Shown: positions 42,978-52,079, counted from the stretch's first letter. The stretch: DNA of 54,375 nt from an uncultured Clostridia bacterium (GCA_904387305.1 CAJFLB010000022.1:1-54375); one strand, 5' to 3'. Made by a program: numbers and translations. The notes: generated from the sequence alone by a model not told the origin.

Positions 42978-43874
42978 ATGATGGATACAAATTATTTAGA
43001 ATTAACAAATGAGAATTTAAAAGAAATCTTTAAAGAAAGAGAAAAAGATAGTCATAAAGGAACTTATGGATATGTTGGCATCATAGGAGGTTGTATGGAA
43101 TATACAGGAGCTGTTAAATTGGCTAATATGAGCTCTGCTGCATTACGAGCAGGATGTGGTGTCATAAGAGTCATTGTTCCCAAAAGTATAGAAACCAGTA
43201 TTGCTCCATATATACTAGAACAGACTATTTTTCCAATAGAAAATGATGAAGAACAAAAAATGAAGTTTAACAAAGAAGAATTGAATCAAGCACTAGATAA
43301 ATTAAAAGCAGTAGCAATTGGAATGGGGTGGGGAAAAGGTAAAGATAATGAAAAAATTTTAGAATATATATTGCAAACAAAAAAATTTCCTTGTGTCATT
43401 GATGCAGATGGATTAAATACCTTATCTCAAATGAACTTAGGTATCTTACAAAAAACAAAATGTAAAGTGATTTTAACACCACATTTAAAAGAATTTGAAA
43501 GATTGTCAAAAATACCAATTGAGGAAATAAAGAAAAATCCAATTGAGATTGCGGAAAAATTTGCCAAAGAATACAAAGTAATCTTGCTATTAAAAGGAAG
43601 TACAACCATTGTTACAGATGGTACAGTTACATATTTGGTAAAAAGAGGCTGCCCTGGAATGGCAACGGCAGGAAGTGGAGATGTATTATCTGGTATTTTA
43701 GTTGGCATGTTAGGCTATCATGAAGCAAATACAAAAATAGTAGCAGCAGGTAGTTATTTAGCAGGTATGGCAGGAGAATTGGCTCAAGAAAGATATACAG
43801 ATATTAGTATGAAAGCTTCTGATACAATTGAAATGATTCCAGAAGTTATTAAAAGAATAAGAAAGGCATGTTAA
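42978..43874 (+). CDS. nnrD: ADP-dependent NAD(P)H-hydrate dehydratase
   Basis: It repairs damaged NADHX/NADPHX using ADP or ATP. About 298 residues of the ribokinase-like YjeF C-terminal domain: HKGTYGYVGIIGGCMEYTGA, AALRAGCGVIRVIVP, AIGMGWGKG, CVIDADGLNTL, LTPHLKEFERL, LLLKGSTTIVTDG and the phosphate loop GMATAGSGDVLSGIL. ATG 42954 lacks a ribosome site, while AGAAGG lies before ATG 42978. The epimerase domain (NnrE) is not fused. Confidence 0.93.
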   Translation: MMDTNYLELTNENLKEIFKEREKDSHKGTYGYVGIIGGCMEYTGAVKLANMSSAALRAGCGVIRVIVPKSIETSIAPYILEQTIFPIENDEEQKMKFNKEELNQALDKLKAVAIGMGWGKGKDNEKILEYILQTKKFPCVIDADGLNTLSQMNLGILQKTKCKVILTPHLKEFERLSKIPIEEIKKNPIEIAEKFAKEYKVILLLKGSTTIVTDGTVTYLVKRGCPGMATAGSGDVLSGILVGMLGYHEANTKIVAAGSYLAGMAGELAQERYTDISMKASDTIEMIPEVIKRIRKAC

Positions 43875-43913
43875 AAAGATAGCACATTGAAGTAGAAAAA
43901 AGAGGGATGGCAA

Positions 43914-44243
43914 ATGAAAAAAAGAAAATTTTTAAAACTTGGGATACTGTTGACAGTAATATTTATAGCGATCATTATAATTGTAATATATAAAGGATAT
44001 AGGGAAAATACAGATGATAATGTTCAACCATATTATTGTGGTGGAACTCGTTGTTTAAAGAAACCTAGTATTGCTGGAGATGCAATCTCGTATGGTAATT
44101 GTCAAGTATGTAATAAAAAGATGACCTTTCCTAATACAAATGTAGATGATTTATGTGCAAGTTGTTCTGCAAAAACAAAAAGATGTAAATATTGTGGAGA
44201 ACAGATAACAGATAAAAAAACTACTCAGAATAATTTAAAATAA
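43914..44243 (+). CDS. Anchored zinc-ribbon protein
   Basis: 109 residues: a basic start and one membrane helix (LKLGILLTVIFIAIIIIVIY), then a soluble region with CGGTRC, CQVCNKK, CASC and CKYCG pairs, enough for two zinc ribbons. Function unknown. AGAGGG precedes ATG. A strong bidirectional terminator follows. Confidence 0.72.
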   Translation: MKKRKFLKLGILLTVIFIAIIIIVIYKGYRENTDDNVQPYYCGGTRCLKKPSIAGDAISYGNCQVCNKKMTFPNTNVDDLCASCSAKTKRCKYCGEQITDKKTTQNNLK

Positions 44244-44306
44244 TCTCAAACAGCTAAGTGATGAAAAATATCAAGAGAGAATTATGAAGATTTTGCTAGA
44301 ATGTTT

Positions 44307-44345
44307 AATAATACTAGCTTAGAATGTATCTAAGCTAGTATTATT
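44307..44345. terminator. Bidirectional terminator before the xer gene
   Basis: Perfect 17-bp stem AATAATACTAGCTTAGA / TCTAAGCTAGTATTATT with a 5-nt loop, between convergent genes. Confidence 0.88.
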
Positions 44346-44354
44346 CTATTTTAG

Positions 44355-45338
44355 CTATAAATTTGCTAAAGGATTACTTTCCACTGCATTTCTAACTTGT
44401 GAATTATCAACATGTGTATAAATCTCTGTAGTAGAAATACTTTCATGCCCTAAAAGCACTTGTAAAGCTCTAATATCAACATTTCCATATTGGTACATTA
44501 ATGTAGCTGCTGTATGTCTTAATTTATGCACAGAATATTTATTGGTATCAAGTCCAGCGGCCTGCAATTCTTTATTCACAATATATTGTACGGTTCTTTT
44601 ACTAATTCTTTCACGACGTTCACTTAAAAATAAAGCTTTATGGGAATTTAATTTATCAACTTTAACACCTTCTTTAGGTCGTACTTGTAAATATTCGCTA
44701 ATTGCTTTTAAGCATGCTTGGTTCAAATAAATTGTTCTTTCTTTATTTCCTTTACCGATAACATTTAATTTTGCTTCACTAAAATCAATATCCTTGATAT
44801 CAATTCCAACCAACTCAGATAAACGAAGCCCGCAATTTAAAAACAATGTGATAATCGCATAATCTCTTTGATAATTACGATTATCTTCATTTTCTGTAAC
44901 ATTTAATAATCGTTTACTTTCTTCTAAATTTAAATATTTAGGAAGTCTTCTATCTGCTTTTGGAGTTTCCAAATTTTGAGCAGGGTTAATATCTATTAAA
45001 TTTGCTTTTTGAGAAAGATATTTAAAAAAGATTCTAATAGTAGAAACCTTTCTGGCTCTTGTAGCAGCTTTGCTTCTAAGTTCCATTGCCATATAACTAA
45101 TGAAAGCATGAATATCTTCCAAAGTAATTTTTTTTACAACACTAATAGGGATATCTTTAATTTCAATCTTTGCAAAATCTGTTTCATCTGTCATATGAAA
45201 ATGGATTTTTATAAATCGAAAAAACATTGCTAAATCGTAATTATATTCTTTAATACTATTAGGGGATTTATTTAAAATCGTAGCACTATAATCTAAAAAA
45301 GAATTAATATAGTCAGGATTTTCTTCTCTTTTTATCAT
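44355..45338 (-). CDS. xerD: XerC/XerD-type tyrosine recombinase
   Basis: 327 residues with a SAM-like N-terminal core-binding domain (NSFLDYSATILNKSPNSIKEYNYDL) and a complete catalytic set: Arg172, Lys196, His271, Arg274, His298 and Tyr307 (HKLRHTAATL, LGHESISTTEIYTHV). Length and motifs suit the chromosome-dimer-resolving Xer family; no phage or ICE genes are adjacent. No dif site was recognised. It is divergent from the PBP gene, and its -35 box lies in the arm of an inverted repeat. Confidence 0.88.
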   Translation of the reverse strand: MIKREENPDYINSFLDYSATILNKSPNSIKEYNYDLAMFFRFIKIHFHMTDETDFAKIEIKDIPISVVKKITLEDIHAFISYMAMELRSKAATRARKVSTIRIFFKYLSQKANLIDINPAQNLETPKADRRLPKYLNLEESKRLLNVTENEDNRNYQRDYAIITLFLNCGLRLSELVGIDIKDIDFSEAKLNVIGKGNKERTIYLNQACLKAISEYLQVRPKEGVKVDKLNSHKALFLSERRERISKRTVQYIVNKELQAAGLDTNKYSVHKLRHTAATLMYQYGNVDIRALQVLLGHESISTTEIYTHVDNSQVRNAVESNPLANL

Positions 45339-45369
45339 ATGTTTTTCACACTCCTTTGGTATATATAGT

Positions 45370-45398
45370 ATTATATCTCAGTACATATAAAAAATCAA
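45370..45398 (-). promoter_or_regulatory. Promoter of the xer gene
   Basis: Minus-strand TTGATT (45398-45393) and TATAAT (45375-45370) with a 17-bp spacer. The -35 lies in the left arm of the inverted repeat. Confidence 0.7.
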
Positions 45399-45708
45399 TG
45401 TCCAATTGGGGACGTTTCTGTTTGGGACATTTTTATGTGAACTACTAATAAAATAGAATATTTTGAAACTAATTAAAATATCTATGAATAACGGATGATC
45501 AAAATTTTATAAAAATATAAAAATTTAAATCAGCAAACAGTTTTATAAAAAAATTCTATTAATAAAATATATATGGATATTGGGGTTGATTGCTGTTATA
45601 AAATCTACTAGGAATTTAATAGATTACTAAAAAATATATAAAATAGTCTACATAAAAATGTCCCAAACAGAAACGTCCCCAATTGGACACCAAATGGACA
45701 TTGATTTT
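45389..45708. repeat. MITE-like inverted-repeat element
   Basis: The left arm 45389-45438 and right arm 45650-45708 are reverse complements over about 50 bp. Shared blocks include TTGGGGACGTTTCTGTTTGG and GGGACATTTTTATGT. The right arm has an 11-bp insertion caused by a repeated GGACA unit. The 210-bp AT-rich centre has no gene. Arms end outward with TTGATT. Confidence 0.75.
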
Positions 45709-45728
45709 TTTATTGATTGTGATATACT
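45701..45728 (+). promoter_or_regulatory. Promoter of the PBP gene
   Basis: TTGATT 45701-45706 and TATACT 45723-45728 with a 16-bp spacer. The -35 is inside the right arm of the inverted repeat. Confidence 0.6.
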
Positions 45729-45762
45729 ATTAATGAAATTTATCATAAAGGAAAGTGAATAT

Positions 45763-48330
45763 ATGTTTAATCATAGTAAAGATGAAGAAGAACTTCCCAA
45801 AGCTATGAGAAAAATGCAAAAAGAGAAGGAAGAACGAGAAAAATTTATTGATGAAGAAAATAGAAAGAAATCTAGAAATAAACATAAAGGTAATAGAAAA
45901 AGCAAGCATGGCAAAAAAGGGAATGAAGAAAATGACGTTGACTATAAAAAAGCCATTAGAAAAAAGAAAATTAAAAAAATGATTATTACAGTTATTATCA
46001 TTGTCATTGTTATCTTAGCCATTATTTTAGGAATATCTGCCTATAATTGGAAGCAGATAACAACAGATATGTTTACAAATGAAAATTCTGTTGTCGTGGA
46101 TTCTGATGGCAATGTGATTGCAGAACTTGGTAGTGAAAGAAAGAAAGTAAAAGTCGAAAATGAAGATATGCCTAAAAATTTGAAAAATGCTTATGTGGCT
46201 ATTGAAGATGAAAGATATTATAAGCACCATGGTGTAGATATAAAAAGAACAGGTTCAGCTATTATTAATTATGTCATACATCTAGGAAATTCTTCTTTTG
46301 GAGGAAGTACCATTACACAACAATTGGTAAAAAATTTAACAGGAGATAATAGTGGTTCTATTTCTAGAAAAGTAAAAGAATGGTGGAAAGCATACTTATT
46401 AGAATGTTATTTCTCAAAAGAAGAAATATTAGACATGTATCTTAATATGATATATGTTGGACCTAATATATATGGGGTTGGTGCTGGTAGTCAGTATTAT
46501 TTTAGTAAAGATGTTCAAAATCTGACACTTGCTGAATCTGCTTTTTTAGCAGGAATTAACAATTCACCAAATTCATATAATCCATTTGATAACGAAACAG
46601 ATAATACAGAGAAAATCACAAACAGAACGATAACGGTATTAGATAAGATGTTAGAATTAGAATATATTACGGAGGAAGAATATAATACAGCTGTATCAGA
46701 AGTTCATAATGGATTAGGTTTTGAACAGGGAACAGTAGAAGCAAGTGATGGGATTTATTCTTACCATACAGATGCTTTAATTAATGAAATCATCCAAGAT
46801 ATAGCAGATAAGAAAAATATAACAGAAGATTTTACTACAAACTATTTGTATTTAGGTGGATTAACAATTAATAGTACACAAAATTCAAGTATTCAAGAGA
46901 AAACAGAAACGGAATTTAACAAACGTCAATATAATATTGCTTCAAGAGAAGGTGGAAATCCAGCACAGGCAGCAATGGTAATTATAGATCATCAAACAGG
47001 CCAAGTAGTCGCTTGTGTTGGTGGTTTAGGGGAAAAAGATACAGCAAGAGGATTAAATAGAGCAACACAAAGTACAAGACAAACAGGTTCTTCTATCAAA
47101 CCATTAGCTGTATTAGCACCTGGAATTGATAAGAAAAAATTTACAGCAGCAACAATCTATGAAGATGTAGAAAAAACTTTTGAAGGTAATTACAGTCCTG
47201 TCAACTATGACGGATATTTAGGAGAAATTACAGTTAGAAAAGCAGTAGAATCTTCTCAAAATATTCCGTTTGTAGAGATGATGGAGCAAATAGGTGTAAA
47301 AACTTCTATATCTTATTTGAAAGATATGGGAATTACATCTTTGACAGAAAAGGATGAAAGCTTATCTTTGGCTTTAGGAGGATTAGATAAAGGAATTACA
47401 CCTTTAGAAATGGCTGCAGCCTATGCAACAATTGCTAATGATGGTGTATATACAGAGCCTACTTTCTATACTGAAATAACCAATCAAACAGGAAAAACGA
47501 TTGTGAAAGCAACCCCTGAATCTCATAGAGTATTTTCAGAACAAGTAGCTTACATATTAAAAGAAATATTAACACAGCCTGTTAAAGGAACAAATGGAAC
47601 AGCTACCTATTGTGCTATTTCAGGAATGGATGTGGCAGCAAAAACAGGAACAACAGATGAAAATTATGACAGATGGTTATGTGGATTCACACCATACTAT
47701 ACAGCTGCAACTTGGTTTGGGTATGATCAAAACGAAACGATTTATTTTAATAGACAAAATCCAGCAGGAGTTATTTGGGCAAATGTTATGAGAAATATTC
47801 ATTCTGGATTAGATAATGCAACATTTGAAAAGCCTAGCTGGATACAAACAGAAACAATATGCGCAAATTCTGGAGGAATTGCTAATAGTGGTTGTACTAA
47901 TACTTATGAAGAATATTTCTTATGGGGAACCAAACCAGATAATTGCACAGAACATTCTGGAAATAGAATTACGACAAATAATAACCAAAATAATCAAAGC
48001 GAGCAAACAAATCAAAATGTATTTAATGAAGACCTAACATTAGACCCAAGTATAGAAAATGAAATTCCAGAAACAAATACATCGACAAATATAACAACAG
48101 ATAATGGTAGAACAAATACCACGACTGATAACAATAGAAACAATACAACAAATACAAATGGAAATAATACAAGTTCATCAAATACAACAAATTCTACTAC
48201 AAGTAATACGACAAATAGTACTGAAAATACGAATACTTCAACAAACACTTCAAATACAGCACCAAGTACAAATACAAGTACACCTACTTCGAATACTTCT
48301 GTAGTAGAAAATGGTGATGAAATTGAATAA
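45763..48330 (+). CDS. pbpA: Class A penicillin-binding protein (PBP1a-type)
   Basis: A bifunctional peptidoglycan glycosyltransferase/transpeptidase of about 855 residues. The Lys/Glu-rich cytoplasmic tail is followed by a membrane helix near residue 73 (IITVIIIVIVILAIILGISAY). The GT51 domain has the catalytic EDERYYKHHG (Glu148), GGSTITQQLVKN and YLNMIYVGPNIYGVGAG. The transpeptidase has Ser443-x-x-Lys446 (GSSIKPLA), SSQN and KTG at 627-629. A 110-residue Asn/Thr/Ser tail ends the protein. ATG 45763 (AAAGGAAAG upstream) is preferred to ATG 45658, which lies inside the inverted-repeat arm. Confidence 0.93.
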   Translation: MFNHSKDEEELPKAMRKMQKEKEEREKFIDEENRKKSRNKHKGNRKSKHGKKGNEENDVDYKKAIRKKKIKKMIITVIIIVIVILAIILGISAYNWKQITTDMFTNENSVVVDSDGNVIAELGSERKKVKVENEDMPKNLKNAYVAIEDERYYKHHGVDIKRTGSAIINYVIHLGNSSFGGSTITQQLVKNLTGDNSGSISRKVKEWWKAYLLECYFSKEEILDMYLNMIYVGPNIYGVGAGSQYYFSKDVQNLTLAESAFLAGINNSPNSYNPFDNETDNTEKITNRTITVLDKMLELEYITEEEYNTAVSEVHNGLGFEQGTVEASDGIYSYHTDALINEIIQDIADKKNITEDFTTNYLYLGGLTINSTQNSSIQEKTETEFNKRQYNIASREGGNPAQAAMVIIDHQTGQVVACVGGLGEKDTARGLNRATQSTRQTGSSIKPLAVLAPGIDKKKFTAATIYEDVEKTFEGNYSPVNYDGYLGEITVRKAVESSQNIPFVEMMEQIGVKTSISYLKDMGITSLTEKDESLSLALGGLDKGITPLEMAAAYATIANDGVYTEPTFYTEITNQTGKTIVKATPESHRVFSEQVAYILKEILTQPVKGTNGTATYCAISGMDVAAKTGTTDENYDRWLCGFTPYYTAATWFGYDQNETIYFNRQNPAGVIWANVMRNIHSGLDNATFEKPSWIQTETICANSGGIANSGCTNTYEEYFLWGTKPDNCTEHSGNRITTNNNQNNQSEQTNQNVFNEDLTLDPSIENEIPETNTSTNITTDNGRTNTTTDNNRNNTTNTNGNNTSSSNTTNSTTSNTTNSTENTNTSTNTSNTAPSTNTSTPTSNTSVVENGDEIE

Positions 48331-48334
48331 TATT

Positions 48335-48366
48335 AAAAGAGAGGAAAAATTATATTTCTCTCTTTT
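48335..48366 (+). terminator. PBP terminator
   Basis: AAAAGAGAG-(G)-AAA pairs with TTT-CTCTCTTTT. Confidence 0.7.
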
Positions 48367-48392
48367 GACTTTATGTTAATTTATGGTATAAT
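48365..48392 (+). promoter_or_regulatory. Promoter of the 48.4-kb gene
   Basis: TTGACT 48365-48370 and TATAAT 48387-48392, 16-bp spacer, with an extended -10 (TGG before TATAAT). Confidence 0.7.
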
Positions 48393-48440
48393 AAAAAGTG
48401 AACTGTAAATACAGTATTAATATAAAAAGGAGGCACTATT

Positions 48441-48899
48441 ATGAAAAGTGCAAATACAGAAGAAATCAAAAAGTACGCGAAGGAGATATGCCGGGATGCA
48501 AATCTAGTTGAGCAACTTGGCTTATGCAGTACTTGTCAACTAGCATCATTACCACTTCCACTTCTTTGCGACTTCCCGGAAGACCTTCAAGAAATCGATG
48601 ACGAGGTCATGGACCAACGAAAGTTCTTGGAGCAGCTGCGAAGAGCAGTGGAAATTGAAGTAACTGCTAAACTCATCTCTCAAGAGGTGAGTACCATAAA
48701 GCTTGTAAAATGGTACTTCATCTTTACTGAAGAAGAGTTAAAGTCCTTATTCTCTGAAGGAAAAATAATTTCTAGCAATTTAAAAAGACTTATCATTATA
48801 GATGAGATTGAAAAATTACTAGAATGCACAGTTCAGACGGGGAATGAAGATAAGCAAGTAGCAAGAGCTGTTAATAAAATTTATAAGGCTCTGCTGTAA
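48441..48899 (+). CDS. Hypothetical protein with atypical codon use
   Basis: 152 residues, soluble and mostly helical, with GLCSTCQLASLPLPLLCDFP near residue 28 (CxxC plus a third Cys) and an acidic helix after it. No family recognised. The first half uses codons such as CGG, GCG, CTT and GAC that neighbours avoid, while the second half returns to AT-rich codons. This suggests acquired or constrained sequence. AAGGAGG precedes ATG. Promoter and two following hairpins make it monocistronic. Confidence 0.65.
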   Translation: MKSANTEEIKKYAKEICRDANLVEQLGLCSTCQLASLPLPLLCDFPEDLQEIDDEVMDQRKFLEQLRRAVEIEVTAKLISQEVSTIKLVKWYFIFTEEELKSLFSEGKIISSNLKRLIIIDEIEKLLECTVQTGNEDKQVARAVNKIYKALL

Positions 48900-48912
48900 C
48901 TTCAAAAAGCTG

Positions 48913-48956
48913 AAATGCGGAGGGGATGTGTAAAAACCTTCCTTTCGCATTTTATT
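48913..48956 (+). terminator. Terminator after the 48.4-kb gene
   Basis: AAATGCG-GAGG pairs with CCTT-CGCATTT across an A-rich loop, followed by TTATT. Confidence 0.6.
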
Positions 48957-48963
48957 AATCAGA

Positions 48964-48996
48964 AAGTAGCAGATGGAAGAACTCCATCTGCTACTT
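48964..48996 (+). terminator. Second hairpin in tandem
   Basis: Perfect 14-bp stem AAGTAGCAGATGGA / TCCATCTGCTACTT with a 5-nt loop, then GTCTATTT. The gap to 49201 holds nothing else recognisable. Confidence 0.7.
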
Positions 48997-49201
48997 GTCT
49001 ATTTAATGAGTTTACTCAATATTTTTTTTACTATAATATACATGGTTTCTACTGGTAATTTCTGTGGAAAAAATGGAATAATCTTTAATACGGATAGAAT
49101 ATAAAGTAATTTCAGATTTATAGTTGAAATATTAATGATAATAATGATAAAATGAATATGACATAAATAAAAGATAGAAAATGAATTTGGAGAATATGGA
49201 A

Positions 49202-50845
49202 ATGGGTATTTTAAATAAATTGCAACATAATTTAAAAAGATTACAAAGAAAAAAAGATGACAATGTACTAGATTTTTCTGATGTAAAAGAAATAGAACAT
49301 CAACAACATACATATGAAACATATAAATCTATTGAATTACCAAAAGATGAACTTGTTTCTTTTTCTGATGAAGTTTTAGATACCAATTCAAGAGAGACAA
49401 TAGAAAAATTTAAACATAACTTAAAAATTTTGATGAAAAAAGCAAAAGAAAAAGGAAAAGTAGATAAATTCATGTTGATAAGAGAAGATGATGTTTTTCC
49501 TTATGATTGGGAATGGAGAGTATTATCTCCAAATACGAATTTAGAAAAGGTATCAACAAGTTTATCTTATGAACTAAGAAAAGCATATGCATTAGAACAA
49601 AAAGGTATTAATCCATATAATGAAATAATGGGAATGAATATTCCTAATAAAACATATGATCAACCAATACAAGCTATATCTAATGTAGATAAAACATTAG
49701 GAAATATTTTATTACCATCAAGATTTCGTTCTACCAAGCATTTTACTGTTAATACACCACTTGAAGTTACAGGAAATTATAATTCGGTAAAAACAAATCG
49801 AGATTATGTTATTATGGATGGTGTAAATAATTTTTTAGATTCAGAGTATGGATATTCGATTTCGTATCATGATGCTTACCTTGATGTTTCACACGAAGAT
49901 TTACCAATTTCAACAGAAGCTATCGCTCTTATTAAAGATGAAAATTATAGTAGAATTATGAGCGATGAAAAAATTGCTAGTCAATTGGCTCAAAGAAAAG
50001 TTGTTCGTGTTAAAGGTGACATAGATGTAGCTATAAATATGATTTTAACAGAAAATGGTGTATTACCTTCTCAAGTAGGTGTAAAATATGCTGATTATGA
50101 TGATGAAATTCGTGCTATTTTAGATAGTAGTATTAAAGATTTAGCTGGGAAAAATGGTTTATTTTTCGATAAAAGTCATGGTGGTGAATTAAAACTAGAT
50201 GGTGGTGGCCACTTCTCTAATTATTATGATGAAAAAAATCAAGATTATGAAAAAGCTCTTAATAAATTTATTGATTTCCTAAGAGAAAAGTTTCCAGAAC
50301 ATGAAAAACTTTTTCCGTCACATTTAGTACTTACAGAAAGTACTTCTCAAGAAATTGTAAAAAATATAGGAACAACTAACTTATTAGAAGCTATAGATGA
50401 ATATAATAAATTAGCAAGCGAACAAGTAAAGCAAACATTAGAAGAATACAAACAAGATAGAAAAAACATCACACCAGAAATTCACCAAAAATTTGTTGAG
50501 ACAATTCATTTAATAAATGATTTTTATAAAGCCCATACAAAGTGTGAATCTTATGAACAAGAAGAAGCCATTCAAAAATTTATGCAAGGTGACACTGTAA
50601 TGGAGCAATTGCAAGCAGCAGAAAGTGTGTGTGAATTATTGACGGCACGAAATCAAGATAGAAGTAATTCTATTGCCAGAGGTGAAGCAGTTACATATGG
50701 CTATGATAAAAAAATAAATCCAGCTAAAGTAATTGAAAATGCTCTAAGAGTGAGTACGACAAGTAGAGTAAATGAATCAGAAAAAATAGAAAGATTAGCA
50801 TTAAATCCAGAAAAAACGAATGAAGGAGTATCAATAAATGATTAA
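49202..50845 (+). CDS. Large hypothetical protein (family not recognised)
   Basis: About 547 residues, no signal peptide or membrane helix. The N-terminal 80 residues are charged and helical. A dense, conserved-looking central region follows: STKHFTVNTPLEVTGNYN, YGYSISYHDAYLDVSHEDLP, EKIASQLAQRKVVRVKGD, NGLFFDKSHGGELKLDGGGH and FSNYYDE. The C-terminal third is helical. His/Asp-rich segments could be catalytic but match no motif known to me. TTGGAG before ATG 49202 favours this start over ATG 49181. It overlaps the next gene by 8 bases. Confidence 0.7.
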   Translation: MGILNKLQHNLKRLQRKKDDNVLDFSDVKEIEHQQHTYETYKSIELPKDELVSFSDEVLDTNSRETIEKFKHNLKILMKKAKEKGKVDKFMLIREDDVFPYDWEWRVLSPNTNLEKVSTSLSYELRKAYALEQKGINPYNEIMGMNIPNKTYDQPIQAISNVDKTLGNILLPSRFRSTKHFTVNTPLEVTGNYNSVKTNRDYVIMDGVNNFLDSEYGYSISYHDAYLDVSHEDLPISTEAIALIKDENYSRIMSDEKIASQLAQRKVVRVKGDIDVAINMILTENGVLPSQVGVKYADYDDEIRAILDSSIKDLAGKNGLFFDKSHGGELKLDGGGHFSNYYDEKNQDYEKALNKFIDFLREKFPEHEKLFPSHLVLTESTSQEIVKNIGTTNLLEAIDEYNKLASEQVKQTLEEYKQDRKNITPEIHQKFVETIHLINDFYKAHTKCESYEQEEAIQKFMQGDTVMEQLQAAESVCELLTARNQDRSNSIARGEAVTYGYDKKINPAKVIENALRVSTTSRVNESEKIERLALNPEKTNEGVSIND

Positions 50846-51293
50846 TAATACTTATGCAAAGGCATATACAGAAGTATTGGAAATATTAAAATATTTTCCA
50901 GAAGAAGAATATAAAAAAATTCCTATAGAAAAAATTAATTTTTATAAAAGTAACATGGATAAAAATTATAAATTTACCATTGACCCAGAAATAGATTTAG
51001 CTAATCAAAATATCTCCAAAGAAGCCAATGCCATTATTGTTACTTTATTTAGAGATTATTATGCTACAGAAGAACAAAAAACAAAAATAAAAGAAATATT
51101 AGATTTAAATCAAAAGAAGGAAGAAATAGAAAAAAGAAAAAAATATAATCCAGATGATGTTTTTAAAAATAATCGACAGTTAAATAAAGATATTGAAAAT
51201 TTAGATACTACTACTCAATTAGTGAAATATAAAGAAAACTTCTTTGCAAGGTTTAAAAAATTTATTTTTAAATTGTTGCATTTAGATATATAA
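50838..51293 (+). CDS. Conserved hypothetical protein, partner of the preceding gene
   Basis: 151 residues. The N-terminal half (YAKAYTEVLEILKYFPEEEYKKIPIEKI...FYKSN.DKNYKFTIDPE) and NQNISKEANAIIVTLFRDYYAT belong to a small protein family often seen in clostridial genomes beside larger unknown genes. A charged linker and a C-terminal hydrophobic patch (FFARFKKFIFKLLHLDI) follow, perhaps membrane-peripheral. GAAGGAG precedes ATG and the upstream stop overlaps, so translation is coupled. Function unknown. Confidence 0.75.
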   Translation: MINNTYAKAYTEVLEILKYFPEEEYKKIPIEKINFYKSNMDKNYKFTIDPEIDLANQNISKEANAIIVTLFRDYYATEEQKTKIKEILDLNQKKEEIEKRKKYNPDDVFKNNRQLNKDIENLDTTTQLVKYKENFFARFKKFIFKLLHLDI

Positions 51294-51354
51294 GATAAAG
51301 TAAGCAATAAATTTATGAAAATTGCATATAATATTATTGCTATACAAAATAGCT

Positions 51355-51457
51355 AAAAAGTTGGTGTATCCAGCTAATAAATGGAACTTAAAAAAGCGGT
51401 GTATCCAGCCATAAGTTGGAATTTGAAAAAGAAGATTAGAGTTTAGGCTCTAATCTT
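51355..51457 (+). ncRNA. ToxI-like antitoxin repeats of a decayed toxIN locus
   Basis: Two 35-nt repeats (51355-51389, 51390-51424) containing GTGTATCCAGC and TGGAA. They are followed by the hairpin AAGATTAGAG/CTCTAATCTT at 51432-51457 and TTTTTT. About 190 bp around them is over 90% identical to the intact locus at 53505-53760, but the promoter region present there is absent here. Confidence 0.75.
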
Positions 51458-51519
51458 TAATTTTTTGATACAATTCTTAATTGTGTTTTTTTCAAAATAC
51501 TATATAATAAACTATATTT

Positions 51520-51643
51520 AAGGAGACAGAACTAAAATATCAAAAGTTATTAAAAGAGCAATTAAATTGGTTAAATGCTCTTTATCGTCAAGTGAAAATA
51601 AGCAATCCAAAAAATGCTTTTAAAAACTATGCAATTATTGATA
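51520..51643 (+). pseudogene. Internally deleted toxN
   Basis: After AAGGAGACAGA, the ribosome site of toxN, the sequence jumps straight to LKYQKLLKEQLNWLNALYRQ, which matches residues about 108-127 of the intact ToxN. About 0.34 kb was lost, apparently between GCAGA microhomologies. A few more codons (NPKNAFKNYAIID) run into the IS110 remnant. The catalytic part is gone. Confidence 0.78.
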
Positions 51644-52079
51644 TTAAGCTATTTTATCAGCTTGATATACATTATTTGTTTTTAATAAATAATAACTTAC
51701 ACGAACTAATTTCTTGGCAACATGTCCTAGAGTAACCCTGTAATGTTTGCCTTCAGATAATTTCTTTGCTTTAAAATTATTAAAGGTTGCATGGTTGCAT
51801 CATTCATACAAACCATTCTAGCAGCATTTATTAAAGCAAAACGTAAGTATTTAGAGCCTCGTTTTACCATGACAGAATGAGTTGAAAAGAATTTTCCAGA
51901 CTGATATACATTGATGGATCAAGTCCTGCAAAAGCCAATAACTTTGAAGGAAAATCAAACCTTGATATATTTCCAATTTCGGCAATAATAGTACCAGCTA
52001 ATTTATAGGAAATTCCTAGAATAGATAAAATAGGAAGTATTATGATATATTTCCTATTTTTTATTAATAATATTGACAT
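51644..52079 (-). mobile_element. IS110-family transposase remnant
   Basis: On the minus strand 52079-51864 encodes SILGISYKLAGTIIAEIGNI and LLAFAGLDPSMY, the C-terminal Transposase_20 core. After a frameshift near 51900 it continues with FFSTHSVMVKRGSKYLRFAL and INAARMV and, after another near 51790, with HYRVTLGHVAKKLVRVSYYL and ends NNVYQADKIA at 51644. The N-terminal DEDD domain is missing. It cuts into the decayed toxN. Confidence 0.82.

Noticed and set aside
45658..45762. N-terminal extension of the PBP starting in the inverted repeat
   Set aside because: No ribosome site, contains the promoter -35/-10, and adds residues unlike PBPs; ATG 45763 fits.
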